Origin: Candidatus Thalassarchaeaceae archaeon
GTDB taxonomy: Archaea; Thermoplasmatota; Poseidoniia; Poseidoniales; Thalassarchaeaceae
Direction of reading: 5' to 3'
NCBI GenBank assembly: GCA_029250665.1
Contig: JAQXEV010000021.1
Span: forward strand, 1 to 34,808
DNA: 34,808 nt
A program made the translations under genes and the position numbers. Position 1 is the stretch's first letter; each line of letters opens with the position of its first letter. This document shows, in pieces, positions 1-8,284 of the stretch. A model generated the notes under the pieces. It was not told where the DNA came from and searched no databases. It worked only from the letters and a program-made list of their open reading frames with translations.

Positions 1-56
1 GGAGTGAAATCTATGGTTTCTCCTTCGCCGAAACGAACGCCCGATGAAGACTCCAT
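1..56 (-). CDS. 5' end of an unidentified gene (runs off the window)
   Basis: An ATG on the minus strand at 56 opens a frame that stays open to the window edge (18 complete codons, beginning MESSSGVRFGEGETIDFT). It follows the stop of the DoxX-like gene by 53 bp in the same direction, so it could be the last visible member of the folate/membrane gene group. A purine-rich AAGGAAGAAAGAG stretch lies just upstream and could serve as a ribosome binding site. The fragment is too short to assign a family. The overlapping plus-strand frame looks like a shadow. Confidence 0.4.
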   Translation of the reverse strand, partial: MESSSGVRFGEGETIDFT

Positions 57-109
57 GCCATCTCTTTCTTCCTTAGTCGAATTAAGTTTGAGTCGGCATG
101 AGTTCCAAA

Positions 110-514
110 CTACTTACCAGTCTGGTATTTTTTCTTCTCTAGATGGGATTCAGCAATCCATAAGCTTAGACTTATTCCGGCTAATTGTAAGAATAGTCTC
201 ACGATATTTCCTGTTTGAGATAGTGACTCCCCATCACCTAATTCGATCTCATTAATCCACATATTGAAATTTGCAGGATATAGTGAAACCAGCAACGCTG
301 CGCTTGCATAACCACCCCACTCTCTTGTCATTGGTAAAATCAACAATACCCCTACAATAATTTCTACTACTCCACTAAATAATACCCAAAATCTAGCCGA
401 GCCGAGAAATTCTGGAACTATTGGTTCGAACCAATCTGTGGCTGTGAAATGTAAAACTCCAACATATACGAAGAAAATCCCACCAGATAGGGCGGGCAAG
501 TCACGTAGATTCAT
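110..514 (-). CDS. DoxX-like small integral membrane protein
   Basis: This 134-residue protein has about four hydrophobic segments and resembles DoxX/DoxD-like membrane proteins: an N-terminal GGIFFVYVGVLHF segment, a second helix around FSGVVEIIVGVLLILP, then a short AALLVSLYPANFNMW segment and a C-terminal helix. DoxX-like proteins are four-helix membrane proteins often tied to redox or quinone functions; the exact role here is unknown. I placed the start at the ATG at 514, one base after the FolA stop codon (TGA-T-ATG), rather than at an upstream ATG that would overlap folA by about 70 bp. It is probably translated from the same transcript as folA and thyA. The charged C-terminal tail (HLEKKKYQTGK) is probably cytoplasmic. 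Confidence 0.7.
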   Translation of the reverse strand: MNLRDLPALSGGIFFVYVGVLHFTATDWFEPIVPEFLGSARFWVLFSGVVEIIVGVLLILPMTREWGGYASAALLVSLYPANFNMWINEIELGDGESLSQTGNIVRLFLQLAGISLSLWIAESHLEKKKYQTGK

Positions 515-515
515 A

Positions 516-1025
516 TCATCGCCTTGTCCAAATTGAATAGGTTGAATTGTATTCATTGTCGCCATCTTTGGCAACATTTTCAATTATATTTTCCAACCAA
601 TCATTACGATTCCATGGTGGGAATGAAACATCTCCACTTTGAGATGTATGTACAGTAGTCAAATGGATTTCATCGACTCTATCAAGGAACATTTCGTATA
701 TTTGCGAGCCACCAATTATCCAGCATTCTTCACAACCATCAGCATAGGATATCTCTATCGCTCTACCTGGATAAAGTGCGTTTTCAGCCCCTTCATGCTC
801 CCATCCCGTATCTCTAGACATTACGATGTTCAATCGTTCTGGAAGTGGACGGAAGGAGGAGGGTAGAGATTCCCAAGTCTTCCGACCCATTATCACAGCG
901 TTGAATCCATCACCCTCAGTCAGGCGCTTGAAGCGAGTCATATCACTAGACAAGCGCCACGGTAACTCGTTACCGCGACCGATGCAGCCATCCTCATCCA
1001 TTGCTACGATCATTGCGAGCTTCAT
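516..1025 (-). CDS. folA: Dihydrofolate reductase
   Basis: This 169-residue protein has the usual length for FolA, which reduces dihydrofolate to tetrahydrofolate with NADPH. The folate-site motif IGRGNELPWRL follows the first strand, with the conserved acidic residue in the first helix (SSDMTRFKRLT). The NADPH-binding MGRKTWESLP and the IIGGSQIYEMFL glycine-pair motif are both intact. The start is an ATG at 1025, 9 bp after the thyA stop. The thyA-folA order is the classic bacterial arrangement: thymidylate synthase makes dihydrofolate and FolA recycles it. FolA is patchy in archaea, so an old transfer from bacteria is likely, although composition here matches the neighbours. Confidence 0.95.
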   Translation of the reverse strand: MKLAMIVAMDEDGCIGRGNELPWRLSSDMTRFKRLTEGDGFNAVIMGRKTWESLPSSFRPLPERLNIVMSRDTGWEHEGAENALYPGRAIEISYADGCEECWIIGGSQIYEMFLDRVDEIHLTTVHTSQSGDVSFPPWNRNDWLENIIENVAKDGDNEYNSTYSIWTRR

Positions 1026-1034
1026 TCGACCACA

Positions 1035-1829
1035 TCATACAGAAATTGGCGCTGCGATATGAGGATGATGCTCGTATCCTTCAATCACGATATGCTCACC
1101 AGTAAATCCATCGATATCCAGCACGCTGGGGTCGAGGCGCAGTCGAGGTAGTTCTAGCGGCTGGCGCGAAATCTGCTCGCGAGCCTGATCTAGATGATTG
1201 AGATACAGGTGACAATCTCCTCCGGTCCAGACAAATTCGCCAGGCTCGAGACCGCAGACTTGCGCCATCATACAAGTCAACAAACTGTAGGAAGAGATGT
1301 TGAATGGGACGCCGAGGAAGGCATCGGCACTACGTTGGTAGAGTTGGCAAGACAGGCGACCCTCGTTGACGTAGAATTGGAAGAATGCGTGACAAGGCAT
1401 CAAGGCCATCTCGTCAAGTTCACCCACATTCCAAGCAGAGACGATAATCCGCCGTGAACTAGGATTGGTTTTGATCATTTCAATAGCGTTCTCAATCTGG
1501 TCGACGACACGTCCATCCGGAGTCTCCCACTTCCTCCACTGCTTGCCATAAACTGGTCCTAAGTTGCCTTCTTCATCCGCCCACTCATTCCAAATTCGAA
1601 CTTTATTCTCTTGCAGATAGGCTACGTTTGTATCTCCGGAAAGGAACCATAGCAATTCGTGAATTATACTTGGCCAATGCAAGCGCTTGGTTGTCACTGC
1701 CGGAAAAGTTTCGGACAGATCAAATCTCATCTGATGACCGAAAACAGAGATGGTTCCAGTCCCAGTTCTGTCCGACTTCTCGTCACCCTCGTCGAGGATG
1801 CGCTTGAGGAATGCGAGGTATTGCTCCAT
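1035..1829 (-). CDS. thyA: Thymidylate synthase
   Basis: Starting at the ATG at 1829 gives 264 residues, exactly the E. coli ThyA length; an in-frame upstream extension to 1883 has no family support. The enzyme methylates dUMP to dTMP using methylene-tetrahydrofolate. The catalytic cysteine is Cys146 in [10 protein letters not shown], followed by the RSAD and NISSYSLLT substrate-binding motifs. RTGTGT near residue 21 is the phosphate-binding loop, and the C-terminus ends IAAPISV as in the family. It lies upstream of folA with a 9 bp gap, so dTMP synthesis and folate recycling are coupled in one transcript. Confidence 0.96.
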   Translation of the reverse strand: MEQYLAFLKRILDEGDEKSDRTGTGTISVFGHQMRFDLSETFPAVTTKRLHWPSIIHELLWFLSGDTNVAYLQENKVRIWNEWADEEGNLGPVYGKQWRKWETPDGRVVDQIENAIEMIKTNPSSRRIIVSAWNVGELDEMALMPCHAFFQFYVNEGRLSCQLYQRSADAFLGVPFNISSYSLLTCMMAQVCGLEPGEFVWTGGDCHLYLNHLDQAREQISRQPLELPRLRLDPSVLDIDGFTGEHIVIEGYEHHPHIAAPISV

Positions 1830-1912
1830 GCCGACTATGCTGACTGAACCTCGCAAGTCCATGAAGGATGCGGCGGAAATCACTCAAATTCATCGACTGG
1901 AAGACAAGAATG

Positions 1913-2689
1913 TCAAGGTGCTCCGAGAATCCGAAGATTCTCGATTAACTGGTCTGTGAATCCACGATAAAGGGCTTTCATGATTGAACGTTGACCATGT
2001 TCATCGAGGCTGCCCAAGTTCGAAATGTCTTCGTTATCCATTGCTCCGCCTGCTTCGTCTACCATCCATTCAGCGAAACTGATTGGTTTGTCGATGCGCA
2101 CCATTACACGCGCGAAAGGATTGACCTTTGGCGAACCCGGAGCAAGGAAGTTCCGAGCTCCAAGAATTGCCATTGGCACCACAGGAACTTCCGGAAATCG
2201 AGCGGCGATTCGAGCAACACCTGTCTTGCCACGTTGGAGAAAGGGTGCTTCGGTGTGGCGCGACCGTGTTCCTTCTGGGAAAATGCCCATCACTCCACCT
2301 CCTTCGAGGACATCGACTGCCATTGCCAGTGCTTGTGCACCACCAGTCTCCCGAACAGTCTCAATCTGACCCGTGGAAGTCATCAATTTCTGGAATGTTT
2401 TGTCTTCAAAGAACTCTGCTTTTGCTAGATAATGAACCGGCCTGCGAGCTCCCATCATTTTGACGATTGGATCGATGTGCGATGTATGATTCCCAGCCAG
2501 AATCACAGGTCCACTCTTAGGAATTCTCTCGATGCCTTCGTATCGAACATTCGTCATGCTACGAACCACCGGCGGCATCACTTGCATCAGTGCCTTGTAG
2601 AAAAGTGGAGTCGAATAGTTCTGTCCGGTTCCATCTAAGCCAGTAAGCCTCGACAATTCGGCGAGACTATCCTTGGTCAGTGTCGCCAT
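1913..2689 (-). CDS. plsC: 1-acyl-glycerol-3-phosphate acyltransferase (PlsC family)
   Basis: This 258-residue member of the PlsC/LPLAT family transfers an acyl chain to a lyso-glycerophospholipid acceptor. Motif I (NHTSHID, the H-x4-D catalytic dyad) and motif III (FPEGTRSRH, phosphate binding) are both intact, and VPVVPMAILGA matches the later conserved block. The start is the ATG at 2689; an in-frame codon seven residues upstream is possible. Archaeal membranes are normally ether-linked isoprenoids made without this enzyme, so its substrate is an open question. Marine Group II genomes are known to carry bacterial-type acyltransferases. It lies upstream of thyA (83 bp gap) and diverges from the secreted protein at 2770. 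Confidence 0.88.
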   Translation of the reverse strand: MATLTKDSLAELSRLTGLDGTGQNYSTPLFYKALMQVMPPVVRSMTNVRYEGIERIPKSGPVILAGNHTSHIDPIVKMMGARRPVHYLAKAEFFEDKTFQKLMTSTGQIETVRETGGAQALAMAVDVLEGGGVMGIFPEGTRSRHTEAPFLQRGKTGVARIAARFPEVPVVPMAILGARNFLAPGSPKVNPFARVMVRIDKPISFAEWMVDEAGGAMDNEDISNLGSLDEHGQRSIMKALYRGFTDQLIENLRILGAP

Positions 2690-2769
2690 CGAGCCTTCCA
2701 ATCCACTCACGCATTATTGCTTTGCGCCACTGCGATGCTTTCTTCCCCTCCTCCTCGCACCCTCGTCAC

Positions 2770-3903
2770 GTGCTCAATCGACGGTTCGTGTGCCTCACGC
2801 TTACGGCACTCCTCCTTGTTCCGATTGTTGCTACTCCAGCCCTTGCGGAATGGGATGATGATAATTGGCTGTGGAATATCATCGGGCCGGAGCGTCTCGC
2901 CCTCGGCGATGAATTTGGCTGCCATGGCTACGAGGGCGTCGACATCCGTGAAGACATCCTTGTCGTCGAGGATTGTCGAGATTATCTTGTCGGATTCACC
3001 GATGCATCTCGATGGGGTGTGAATCCGGTCTCTTTCGGCCATCCAAACGGGGTTGTGACGTCCGAAACAGCTAGCAGCCTACAAAATGCGGGATTTTCCA
3101 TCATTGGAGACATGTTGGAAGGAGACTCACAAGGTCTTGAATCAGTCCAGCGAACTACCAGTTTGGAGAAGGGACAAGCCGACATGGAGGCTTTGGAGAA
3201 TGCCGAGGCAGATTCACTGGTCAGTATCTATTGGATCGCTCGCTGGCACGATGTGAAAATTCGTGAAGATAAGGATGCAATCAAATTACTGGAATCACAG
3301 GAAATTTGGTTCACTACATGGGGTGAGTGGCATGGCCACCGTGATTCGAGTGAATCATTCAACAGAATCCTCAACTCAGACCCAACCACTCAGTCATATC
3401 AGATTTCAAACTTTGATAATTCTAATTGGGATGTGCCAGGAACAGCCCTATTCGAGTGGTCTGAAGCGCCAAATCAGATTCTCTTTGATGGCGAGGAAGC
3501 CCTGCTTATCCCAGCTGGCCAGCGCCACCTGATTACAGGTGTCCGCCCAATAGAAGGTGGCGCCTTCATCACTTCCGCACCTGGGGTCACTATCGACCTA
3601 ATTTTCGATTCAGCCGATGTCTCAGTTTCCCAAACTCCACAAACAACATTCAACGGATTGCATCACTCAGTTACAATTGTTGGCCACCATGTCACTAACC
3701 TCCATGATTGGTCGTCTGATTTCCATGAATCTCCTCTCCGATTCACGTGGCTCATCGAGCGCCCAGCAGCACTCGAAATGAATTGGCATCTACCGGTAAT
3801 AGCAGCCGTAGTTCTCATCGCCACACCAGCCATCATCAAGTGGCTAGTCTCTCGTGATCAAGAATCACAGTATGTCGGGCCCGTCGATGCGGATTCTCTC
3901 TGA
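2770..3903 (+). CDS. Secreted, C-terminally anchored protein of unknown function
   Basis: I do not recognise the family. The best start is the GTG at 2770, which gives 377 residues beginning with a basic stretch (LNRRF) and a hydrophobic signal peptide (LTLTALLLVPIVATPALA), with likely cleavage after ALA. A frame opening at 2680 would overlap the divergent plsC start. The long extracytoplasmic region is rich in Trp, Asp and His, for example WDDDNWLWNI, EWHGHRDSSE and LHHSVTIVGHH. A single hydrophobic helix (LPVIAAVVLIATPAIIKWL) near the end anchors it, followed by a short cytoplasmic tail. The 3' end overlaps the convergent gene by 39 bp. Confidence 0.75.
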   Translation: MLNRRFVCLTLTALLLVPIVATPALAEWDDDNWLWNIIGPERLALGDEFGCHGYEGVDIREDILVVEDCRDYLVGFTDASRWGVNPVSFGHPNGVVTSETASSLQNAGFSIIGDMLEGDSQGLESVQRTTSLEKGQADMEALENAEADSLVSIYWIARWHDVKIREDKDAIKLLESQEIWFTTWGEWHGHRDSSESFNRILNSDPTTQSYQISNFDNSNWDVPGTALFEWSEAPNQILFDGEEALLIPAGQRHLITGVRPIEGGAFITSAPGVTIDLIFDSADVSVSQTPQTTFNGLHHSVTIVGHHVTNLHDWSSDFHESPLRFTWLIERPAALEMNWHLPVIAAVVLIATPAIIKWLVSRDQESQYVGPVDADSL

Positions 3904-4920
3904 TCGCATCATATCGACGATGTCCGAAATCACCACGTCGCTGAGAACTTCAGGTGCATGAACACCGGGTGGAAGCATTTCTGGGTTTGATAGCCAAGCT
4001 TCAACGCAGCAGGCGGTAACCATACCAGTCGTCCTTGCCATAGAATGGCCATCATCACCGCCATGGTCTTCGACTTCCCATTCGAGAATCTCTCCATTTC
4101 TCCCTTCTGCGCGCACCTTCATCCAAGTGAATTCTGGGACTTTGTGATCGTATTCCCATTCGAGAATCAATTGGTTCTCGTTTATTTCTCCTGCATCGCG
4201 CATGTCGATATATTTCTGAATATGTCCGGGCCATCGCACAGTGAATTCAGACATCTCCACCGCTGGAATTGATTTGAGTACAGAGCGTAACCCATCGGTG
4301 AGAAATGCCTCCATGTCACCATGTTCGCCTGTGTCAACTATATGTCGCAGGCTCAATGCTGGGAGAACCACCTCCTCACCATCGCGGATAACCCTCGCTG
4401 GTCGTGTGTATTCGGCGATCACGTCGATGGGCGAGAAGGGCGCCATGTAGGACCATTTACCGAAGGGCCCGGTAGGGTTTCCGCCGACCCAGACTTCGGC
4501 TTTTTGTAGAGGCCCTATTCGTCGATCAGCGATTGACAATAACATATTCGAAAGACCGGGTGCGATACCAACATCCCAGAGAATTGTCGCACCATAATCA
4601 CGCGCTTTCTCATCGTCGCGGTCTGGGGTGTGAGCGCTGAAACTTAGGTCGACTATACGAAATGACGATTCAGCGAGAATTGTGGTCGCAGCATGGCCGA
4701 TAGAACCCGGTAGCATATTGACAACCATGTCGACGGGCACATTATGCTCGAAGGGGGTCATATCATCGAAGAGATCACAGGGATGGGCAGTAACTCCCTC
4801 GACGCCGAGGACGCTGTGTGGATGGAGGTCGTAGGCATGGACTTCGTGCCCGGCCGCAGCCAACCTCTTGACCACCCAAGCTCCGACCAAGCCCGTACCG
4901 AGACAATGCACTACCGCCAT
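3865..4920 (-). CDS. Saccharopine dehydrogenase-like NAD(P)-dependent oxidoreductase
   Basis: This 351-residue protein opens with a Rossmann nucleotide-binding loop (CLGTGLVGAWVVKRLAAAG) followed by an acidic residue at the end of strand two (HAYDLHP). The block DVGIAPGLSNMLL matches the conserved glycine/proline segment of the saccharopine dehydrogenase/homospermidine synthase superfamily, and the second half (GGNPTGPFGKWSYMAPFSP) fits its catalytic domain. Members act in lysine metabolism or on related amino-acid imines; the substrate cannot be told from sequence. It starts at an ATG at 4920, divergent from trpS with 99 bp between the starts. Its last 39 bp overlap the end of the secreted-protein gene on the other strand. 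Confidence 0.82.
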   Translation of the reverse strand: MAVVHCLGTGLVGAWVVKRLAAAGHEVHAYDLHPHSVLGVEGVTAHPCDLFDDMTPFEHNVPVDMVVNMLPGSIGHAATTILAESSFRIVDLSFSAHTPDRDDEKARDYGATILWDVGIAPGLSNMLLSIADRRIGPLQKAEVWVGGNPTGPFGKWSYMAPFSPIDVIAEYTRPARVIRDGEEVVLPALSLRHIVDTGEHGDMEAFLTDGLRSVLKSIPAVEMSEFTVRWPGHIQKYIDMRDAGEINENQLILEWEYDHKVPEFTWMKVRAEGRNGEILEWEVEDHGGDDGHSMARTTGMVTACCVEAWLSNPEMLPPGVHAPEVLSDVVISDIVDMMRSERIRIDGPDIL

Positions 4921-5019
4921 GGCCCGGCAAGTCCCGCTGAGTTCTTGATAGGTTCCAGTCAGCCTCGTCGCGCAATTTTACGGCGATTAGTTGATTGAGG
5001 AGAGGATTCGCGTCGGGGT

Positions 5020-6402
5020 GTGGCCGACGGCGAACGCATCGATCCTTGGTCGTCTGAGCAGTCTACAGACTATGCTCGGATTCGAGACCAATTTGGGCTA
5101 GAAGGCGTCGATGTCTCTAGACTTCCAAATCCTGGGATGTTACATCGAAGGGGGATTGTCTTCGCCCATCGCGACCTCGATGTCGTGCTAGGCTGCATCG
5201 AGCGTTCAGACCCATTTGGAGTACTGACTGGATTAATGCCGAGCGGACGGATGCATCTTGGGCACTCGATGGTAATCGACCAAGTTCGTTGGTTCCAGCA
5301 ACAGGGTGCGGACATCACAGTCACTGTTGCTGATCTCGAGGCTCTTGCTACAAGGGGTACGAGCCTCGCTGAAGGTCGCGAGAATGCTATCAACGAATAT
5401 GTCCATAATTACGCCGCCCTCGGACTTGATCCGTCGAATACCAACGTCTACTTTCAGAGTGGTCGGCCGGCTGTTCAGAGGCTTGCATTTACCCTTGGCC
5501 GGCGCACGAACCTCTCAGAATTTGAGGCGATTTACGGATTCCGTGGCGATACGAACCTAGCTCACGTTCAGGCCCCGCTTGTTCAGGCGGGCGATATTAT
5601 TCACCCTCAACTCGAGGAATATGGGGGGCTGCGTCCAATCGTAGTCCCAGTTGGAGTAGATCAAGACCCTCATCTTCGGCTTACTCGTGGAATTGCTGGC
5701 AAAACCCATTGGTTTAACGTCAAACCTCGCAAAGCTGGAGGATTGACCGTGGCACTATCAGTTCAGAACGATAATGCAGAATTATTCGGGGTGGCGCCTA
5801 ATGGGCGAGTTGATCGCGACACTAGAGAGGAGATATTCCAACGATTGAAGAATAGCCTCGCTCCGATGGGTTACGCGGATTTCGTCGCCAACCCCAAACA
5901 CGGAACTCTCGATATTCCAGGAGCCAATCTCAGTGATGCAGGGCAGGTCCGGATGTGTGTACTTGCGCTTGAGAGAGAAATGGGTGGAATGGGACTGATG
6001 CCTCCTTGCTCGACTTACCACCGCTTCGCTGTCGGTATGACTGGTGACAAAATGTCATCTTCCAAGCCGCAGACGACGATTTTCATGGACGATAGCATCG
6101 AAGAGATGTCGAAGAAGGTCAAGCGGGCTTTCAGCGGCGGTCAGCCGACTGTCGAAGAGCACCGCCGCCTCGGCGGAGATTGCTCGAAAGATGTGGCTTT
6201 CCAATATCTGCAATTCTTCTTCGAACCAGATGATTCGGAACTTGCTCGTATTGCTCGCGAATACGAATCAGGACGCATGCTCGCGGGAGAAATCAAGCAG
6301 ATTTGTATTGATAGGGCGAGCGAATGGCTGACTGATTTGTCTGAGAAGCGCGATATGTGGGAAGGTAGGTTGGACGAATTCCTTGCAGCAGATGCTCTGT
6401 GA
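5020..6402 (+). CDS. trpS: Tryptophanyl-tRNA synthetase
   Basis: This 460-residue class I synthetase charges tRNA-Trp. The HIGH-type signature is PSGRMHLGH (residues 74-82) and the KMSKS-type loop is KMSSSK (344-349). VGVDQDPHLRLTR and the FQSGRPAVQRLAF block are typical of archaeal/eukaryotic TrpRS, which is longer than the bacterial enzyme. The start is the GTG at 5020 (GTG GCC GAC), with a purine-rich GAGGAGAGG about 15 bp upstream. It is divergent from the saccharopine-dehydrogenase-like gene and convergent with the ZPR1-like gene. I see no frame damage. Confidence 0.96.
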   Translation: MADGERIDPWSSEQSTDYARIRDQFGLEGVDVSRLPNPGMLHRRGIVFAHRDLDVVLGCIERSDPFGVLTGLMPSGRMHLGHSMVIDQVRWFQQQGADITVTVADLEALATRGTSLAEGRENAINEYVHNYAALGLDPSNTNVYFQSGRPAVQRLAFTLGRRTNLSEFEAIYGFRGDTNLAHVQAPLVQAGDIIHPQLEEYGGLRPIVVPVGVDQDPHLRLTRGIAGKTHWFNVKPRKAGGLTVALSVQNDNAELFGVAPNGRVDRDTREEIFQRLKNSLAPMGYADFVANPKHGTLDIPGANLSDAGQVRMCVLALEREMGGMGLMPPCSTYHRFAVGMTGDKMSSSKPQTTIFMDDSIEEMSKKVKRAFSGGQPTVEEHRRLGGDCSKDVAFQYLQFFFEPDDSELARIAREYESGRMLAGEIKQICIDRASEWLTDLSEKRDMWEGRLDEFLAADAL

Positions 6403-6429
6403 TCTTGGGCACCAAAACTTGGCTCATTC

Positions 6430-7029
6430 TTACAAATCGCTCGCATCGAATACCGGGATTTGTGGGCCTGTAGCAAGAACTGCGATTTCTTCAGTTGAAA
6501 GTTCGGCAGATTTTGCTTGATCTGAGAGAATTTGTGAATGCCCCATTGGGTCAAGCAATAGTAATTCGACACTATCTTCTCCTTCGCGCACGCGAGAGAG
6601 ACGTCCAATCAATTCTTGGCAGGCCTCAACTTGATCGATACCCTCTTCGCCTTCAATCATTGCTGACCTGAGAATAATACCAATTGCATCTTCAAATCTC
6701 TTCAACACACCTTCGACATTCGAGATATAGCCACTGGCATTGTCTCCTGGCTCTACCTCCAGCCCCAATTCTACAACCCGCACCGTACAAGATGAGGAAC
6801 GAACCACGCGTGTTGACATATGCTCAGATGAATTGACAATCAGTGACCAAGAACTAGGTTTCTTACCTTCAGATGGTATGAAATCGATGTTCCTCCAGCC
6901 GCATTCATCGCATACCAAGGTCATCTCGGTGTGTTCACCGAAATAGGCAATTTCCGATGTGTGAACGGTAAGTTTCAGCCCTGCTTGACTGTGGCATATT
7001 GGGCAGGGTTGCTGTATTTTACTCTCCAA
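6430..7029 (-). CDS. ZPR1-type zinc-finger domain protein
   Basis: This 199-residue protein has an N-terminal four-cysteine zinc finger, CPIC (residues 9-12) paired with CDEC (39-42), followed by the ZPR1 beta domain (STRVVRSSSCTVRVVELGLEVEPG) and a helical hairpin (SNVEGVLKRFEDAIGIIL). It corresponds to a single ZPR1 module as found in archaea; eukaryotic ZPR1 carries two and acts with elongation factor 1A. The function in archaea is unknown. The start appears to be TTG at 7029, with a GAGGTGAGGG stretch directly before it. It lies 9 bp after the SepF gene and is probably co-transcribed with it. Confidence 0.85.
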   Translation of the reverse strand: MESKIQQPCPICHSQAGLKLTVHTSEIAYFGEHTEMTLVCDECGWRNIDFIPSEGKKPSSWSLIVNSSEHMSTRVVRSSSCTVRVVELGLEVEPGDNASGYISNVEGVLKRFEDAIGIILRSAMIEGEEGIDQVEACQELIGRLSRVREGEDSVELLLLDPMGHSQILSDQAKSAELSTEEIAVLATGPQIPVFDASDL

Positions 7030-7038
7030 TCCCTCACC

Positions 7039-7446
7039 TCAGTAAGCGAATGACTCGCCCTCGGAAATATCGAAGGTGGATGGCAGAAGAAGAAGTCTCG
7101 ATTGTCCTAATCTGATGACTTCTCCAGCCATATCTGCCTCGACGAATGATTGAATCTTGTCAACGGCCATCTTTAATTCAGTCTCGGCCGTCATTAATCG
7201 ACTCATTTCGAGAATTACGATGTCCCCATCCGATAACCAATCAAGAATTTCGGGAATACCAGTTATGTCGTCGAGCACAGCTCGGTGGACTATCACATCT
7301 CCAACACCCCTAGATACAGGCGCGTCAGCGTACAACTCTCCAAGATCGTGATAGTCTTGGCCAGCTTCGATGTTTGTTGTCGATGCCTGCACGGGCAGGC
7401 TCGGCATCTCAATCCACCTCGGCTCGGGGCGCGATTCCTTGGCCAT
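7039..7446 (-). CDS. sepF: SepF-like cell division protein
   Basis: The C-terminal 80 residues match the SepF fold: GDIVILEMSRLM, then ELKMAVDKIQSFVEADMAGEV, then RLGQSRLLLLPSTFDI. Archaeal SepF tethers FtsZ to the membrane and polymerises through this domain. Starting at the ATG at 7446 gives 135 residues. A GTG at 7491 would add a 15-residue hydrophobic/basic leader beginning MWTVLLKEHV, which could act as the membrane-targeting helix that SepF normally has, so the upstream start deserves consideration. It heads a two-gene unit with the ZPR1-like gene and diverges from psmB. Confidence 0.85.
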   Translation of the reverse strand: MAKESRPEPRWIEMPSLPVQASTTNIEAGQDYHDLGELYADAPVSRGVGDVIVHRAVLDDITGIPEILDWLSDGDIVILEMSRLMTAETELKMAVDKIQSFVEADMAGEVIRLGQSRLLLLPSTFDISEGESFAY

Positions 7447-7654
7447 GCTCGCATCCGGAGTCACGTGCTCTTTGAGCAATACGGTCCACACTGTGTATCA
7501 GGACGCAAATCGCAAGGGTTCCACGTGTTTCCGGGAAACCCAGCCCTGCAGAGTAAGCAGAGTATAGCAAGGTTGGCTCCGTAGCCCCCCGTCGGATTGA
7601 TAAGGGGCCGGATTCGAGTTGACTTCGCAGGGAACTCTCCGTGTGGTCGATTAC
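7447..7654. promoter_or_regulatory. Divergent sepF / psmB promoter region
   Basis: This is one of the longer gaps in the window. It holds two CACGTG hexamers (7462-7467 and 7523-7528) and an overlapping inverted repeat GTTTCC-G-GGAAAC (7528-7540). A TATA-like GAGTATAGC lies at about 7560-7568, upstream of psmB. A GCCCC...GGGGC pair (about 7583-7608) could fold in the psmB leader. These sites are seen directly; a regulatory role is inferred from their symmetry and position. Confidence 0.4.
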
Positions 7655-8281
7655 ATGAATGCCGAAGCAAACGCCGTCAAGACCGGAACCAGCACCATAG
7701 GCATCACCTTCGATGGGGGTGTTGTAGTCGGTGCTGACCATCGAGCGACTATGGGGCACTTCATTGCTAACAAGAGCGTTCAGAAGTTGTTCAAGATCTC
7801 TGAGAACGTCGCGTTGACTACTGCAGGGCTTGTCGGACACGCTCAGTCACTGTCTCGCACACTCGCAGCCGAATTGCGGTTGTATGAACTGAAGCGCAAC
7901 ACTACGATGACTGTTAAGGGGGCGGCAACGCTCACTGCAAACATCCTAGTTGGCCGCCCGCATTACGTCCAACTCCTAATCGTCGGAACCGATGAAGACG
8001 GTCCTAGCGTCTATTCCATCGATTCCGCCGGCGGCTCGATTCCGGATGTCTACTGCGCCACTGGATCGGGCAGTCCGTTCATGTATGGTGTCCTTGAAGA
8101 CCAGTACAAGCACGGAATGAATCAAAATCAAGCCCTCAAGGTTGCTGCCAAGGCTCTCCTGGCTTCCGCGCAGCGTGATGCTGCTAGCGGAAACGGAATG
8201 GATTTGGCCGTTATAACCCAAGACAAGGGCTTCCAGCTATTGTCCGAGAGTGAGGTCGCTACCTTGCTCTCTAACCTGTAA
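7655..8281 (+). CDS. psmB: Proteasome beta subunit, catalytic
   Basis: This is the Ntn-hydrolase beta subunit of the 20S proteasome. With the ATG at 7655 the protein has 208 residues, and an 11-residue propeptide ends in ...KTG before the catalytic threonine (Thr12, in TGTSTIGITF). The mature-numbering Asp17 (GADHRAT) and Lys33 (NKSVQK) are both present, so the subunit should be active. The GSGSPFMYGVLE and DAASGNGMDLAVIT blocks are typical. An in-frame TTG at 7619 would give a 23-residue propeptide; the short form is closer to known archaeal subunits. It is immediately upstream of aCPSF1, an arrangement that recurs in euryarchaea. Confidence 0.96.
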   Translation: MNAEANAVKTGTSTIGITFDGGVVVGADHRATMGHFIANKSVQKLFKISENVALTTAGLVGHAQSLSRTLAAELRLYELKRNTTMTVKGAATLTANILVGRPHYVQLLIVGTDEDGPSVYSIDSAGGSIPDVYCATGSGSPFMYGVLEDQYKHGMNQNQALKVAAKALLASAQRDAASGNGMDLAVITQDKGFQLLSESEVATLLSNL

Positions 8282-8284
8282 TCG

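Noticed and set aside
4-255. 83-residue plus-strand frame at the left edge
   Set aside because: It overlaps the DoxX-like gene on the other strand and the start of the edge gene; its composition is that of a shadow frame.
2128-2463. Several open frames antisense to plsC
   Set aside because: They lie entirely inside a gene with intact catalytic motifs and show no protein-like features.
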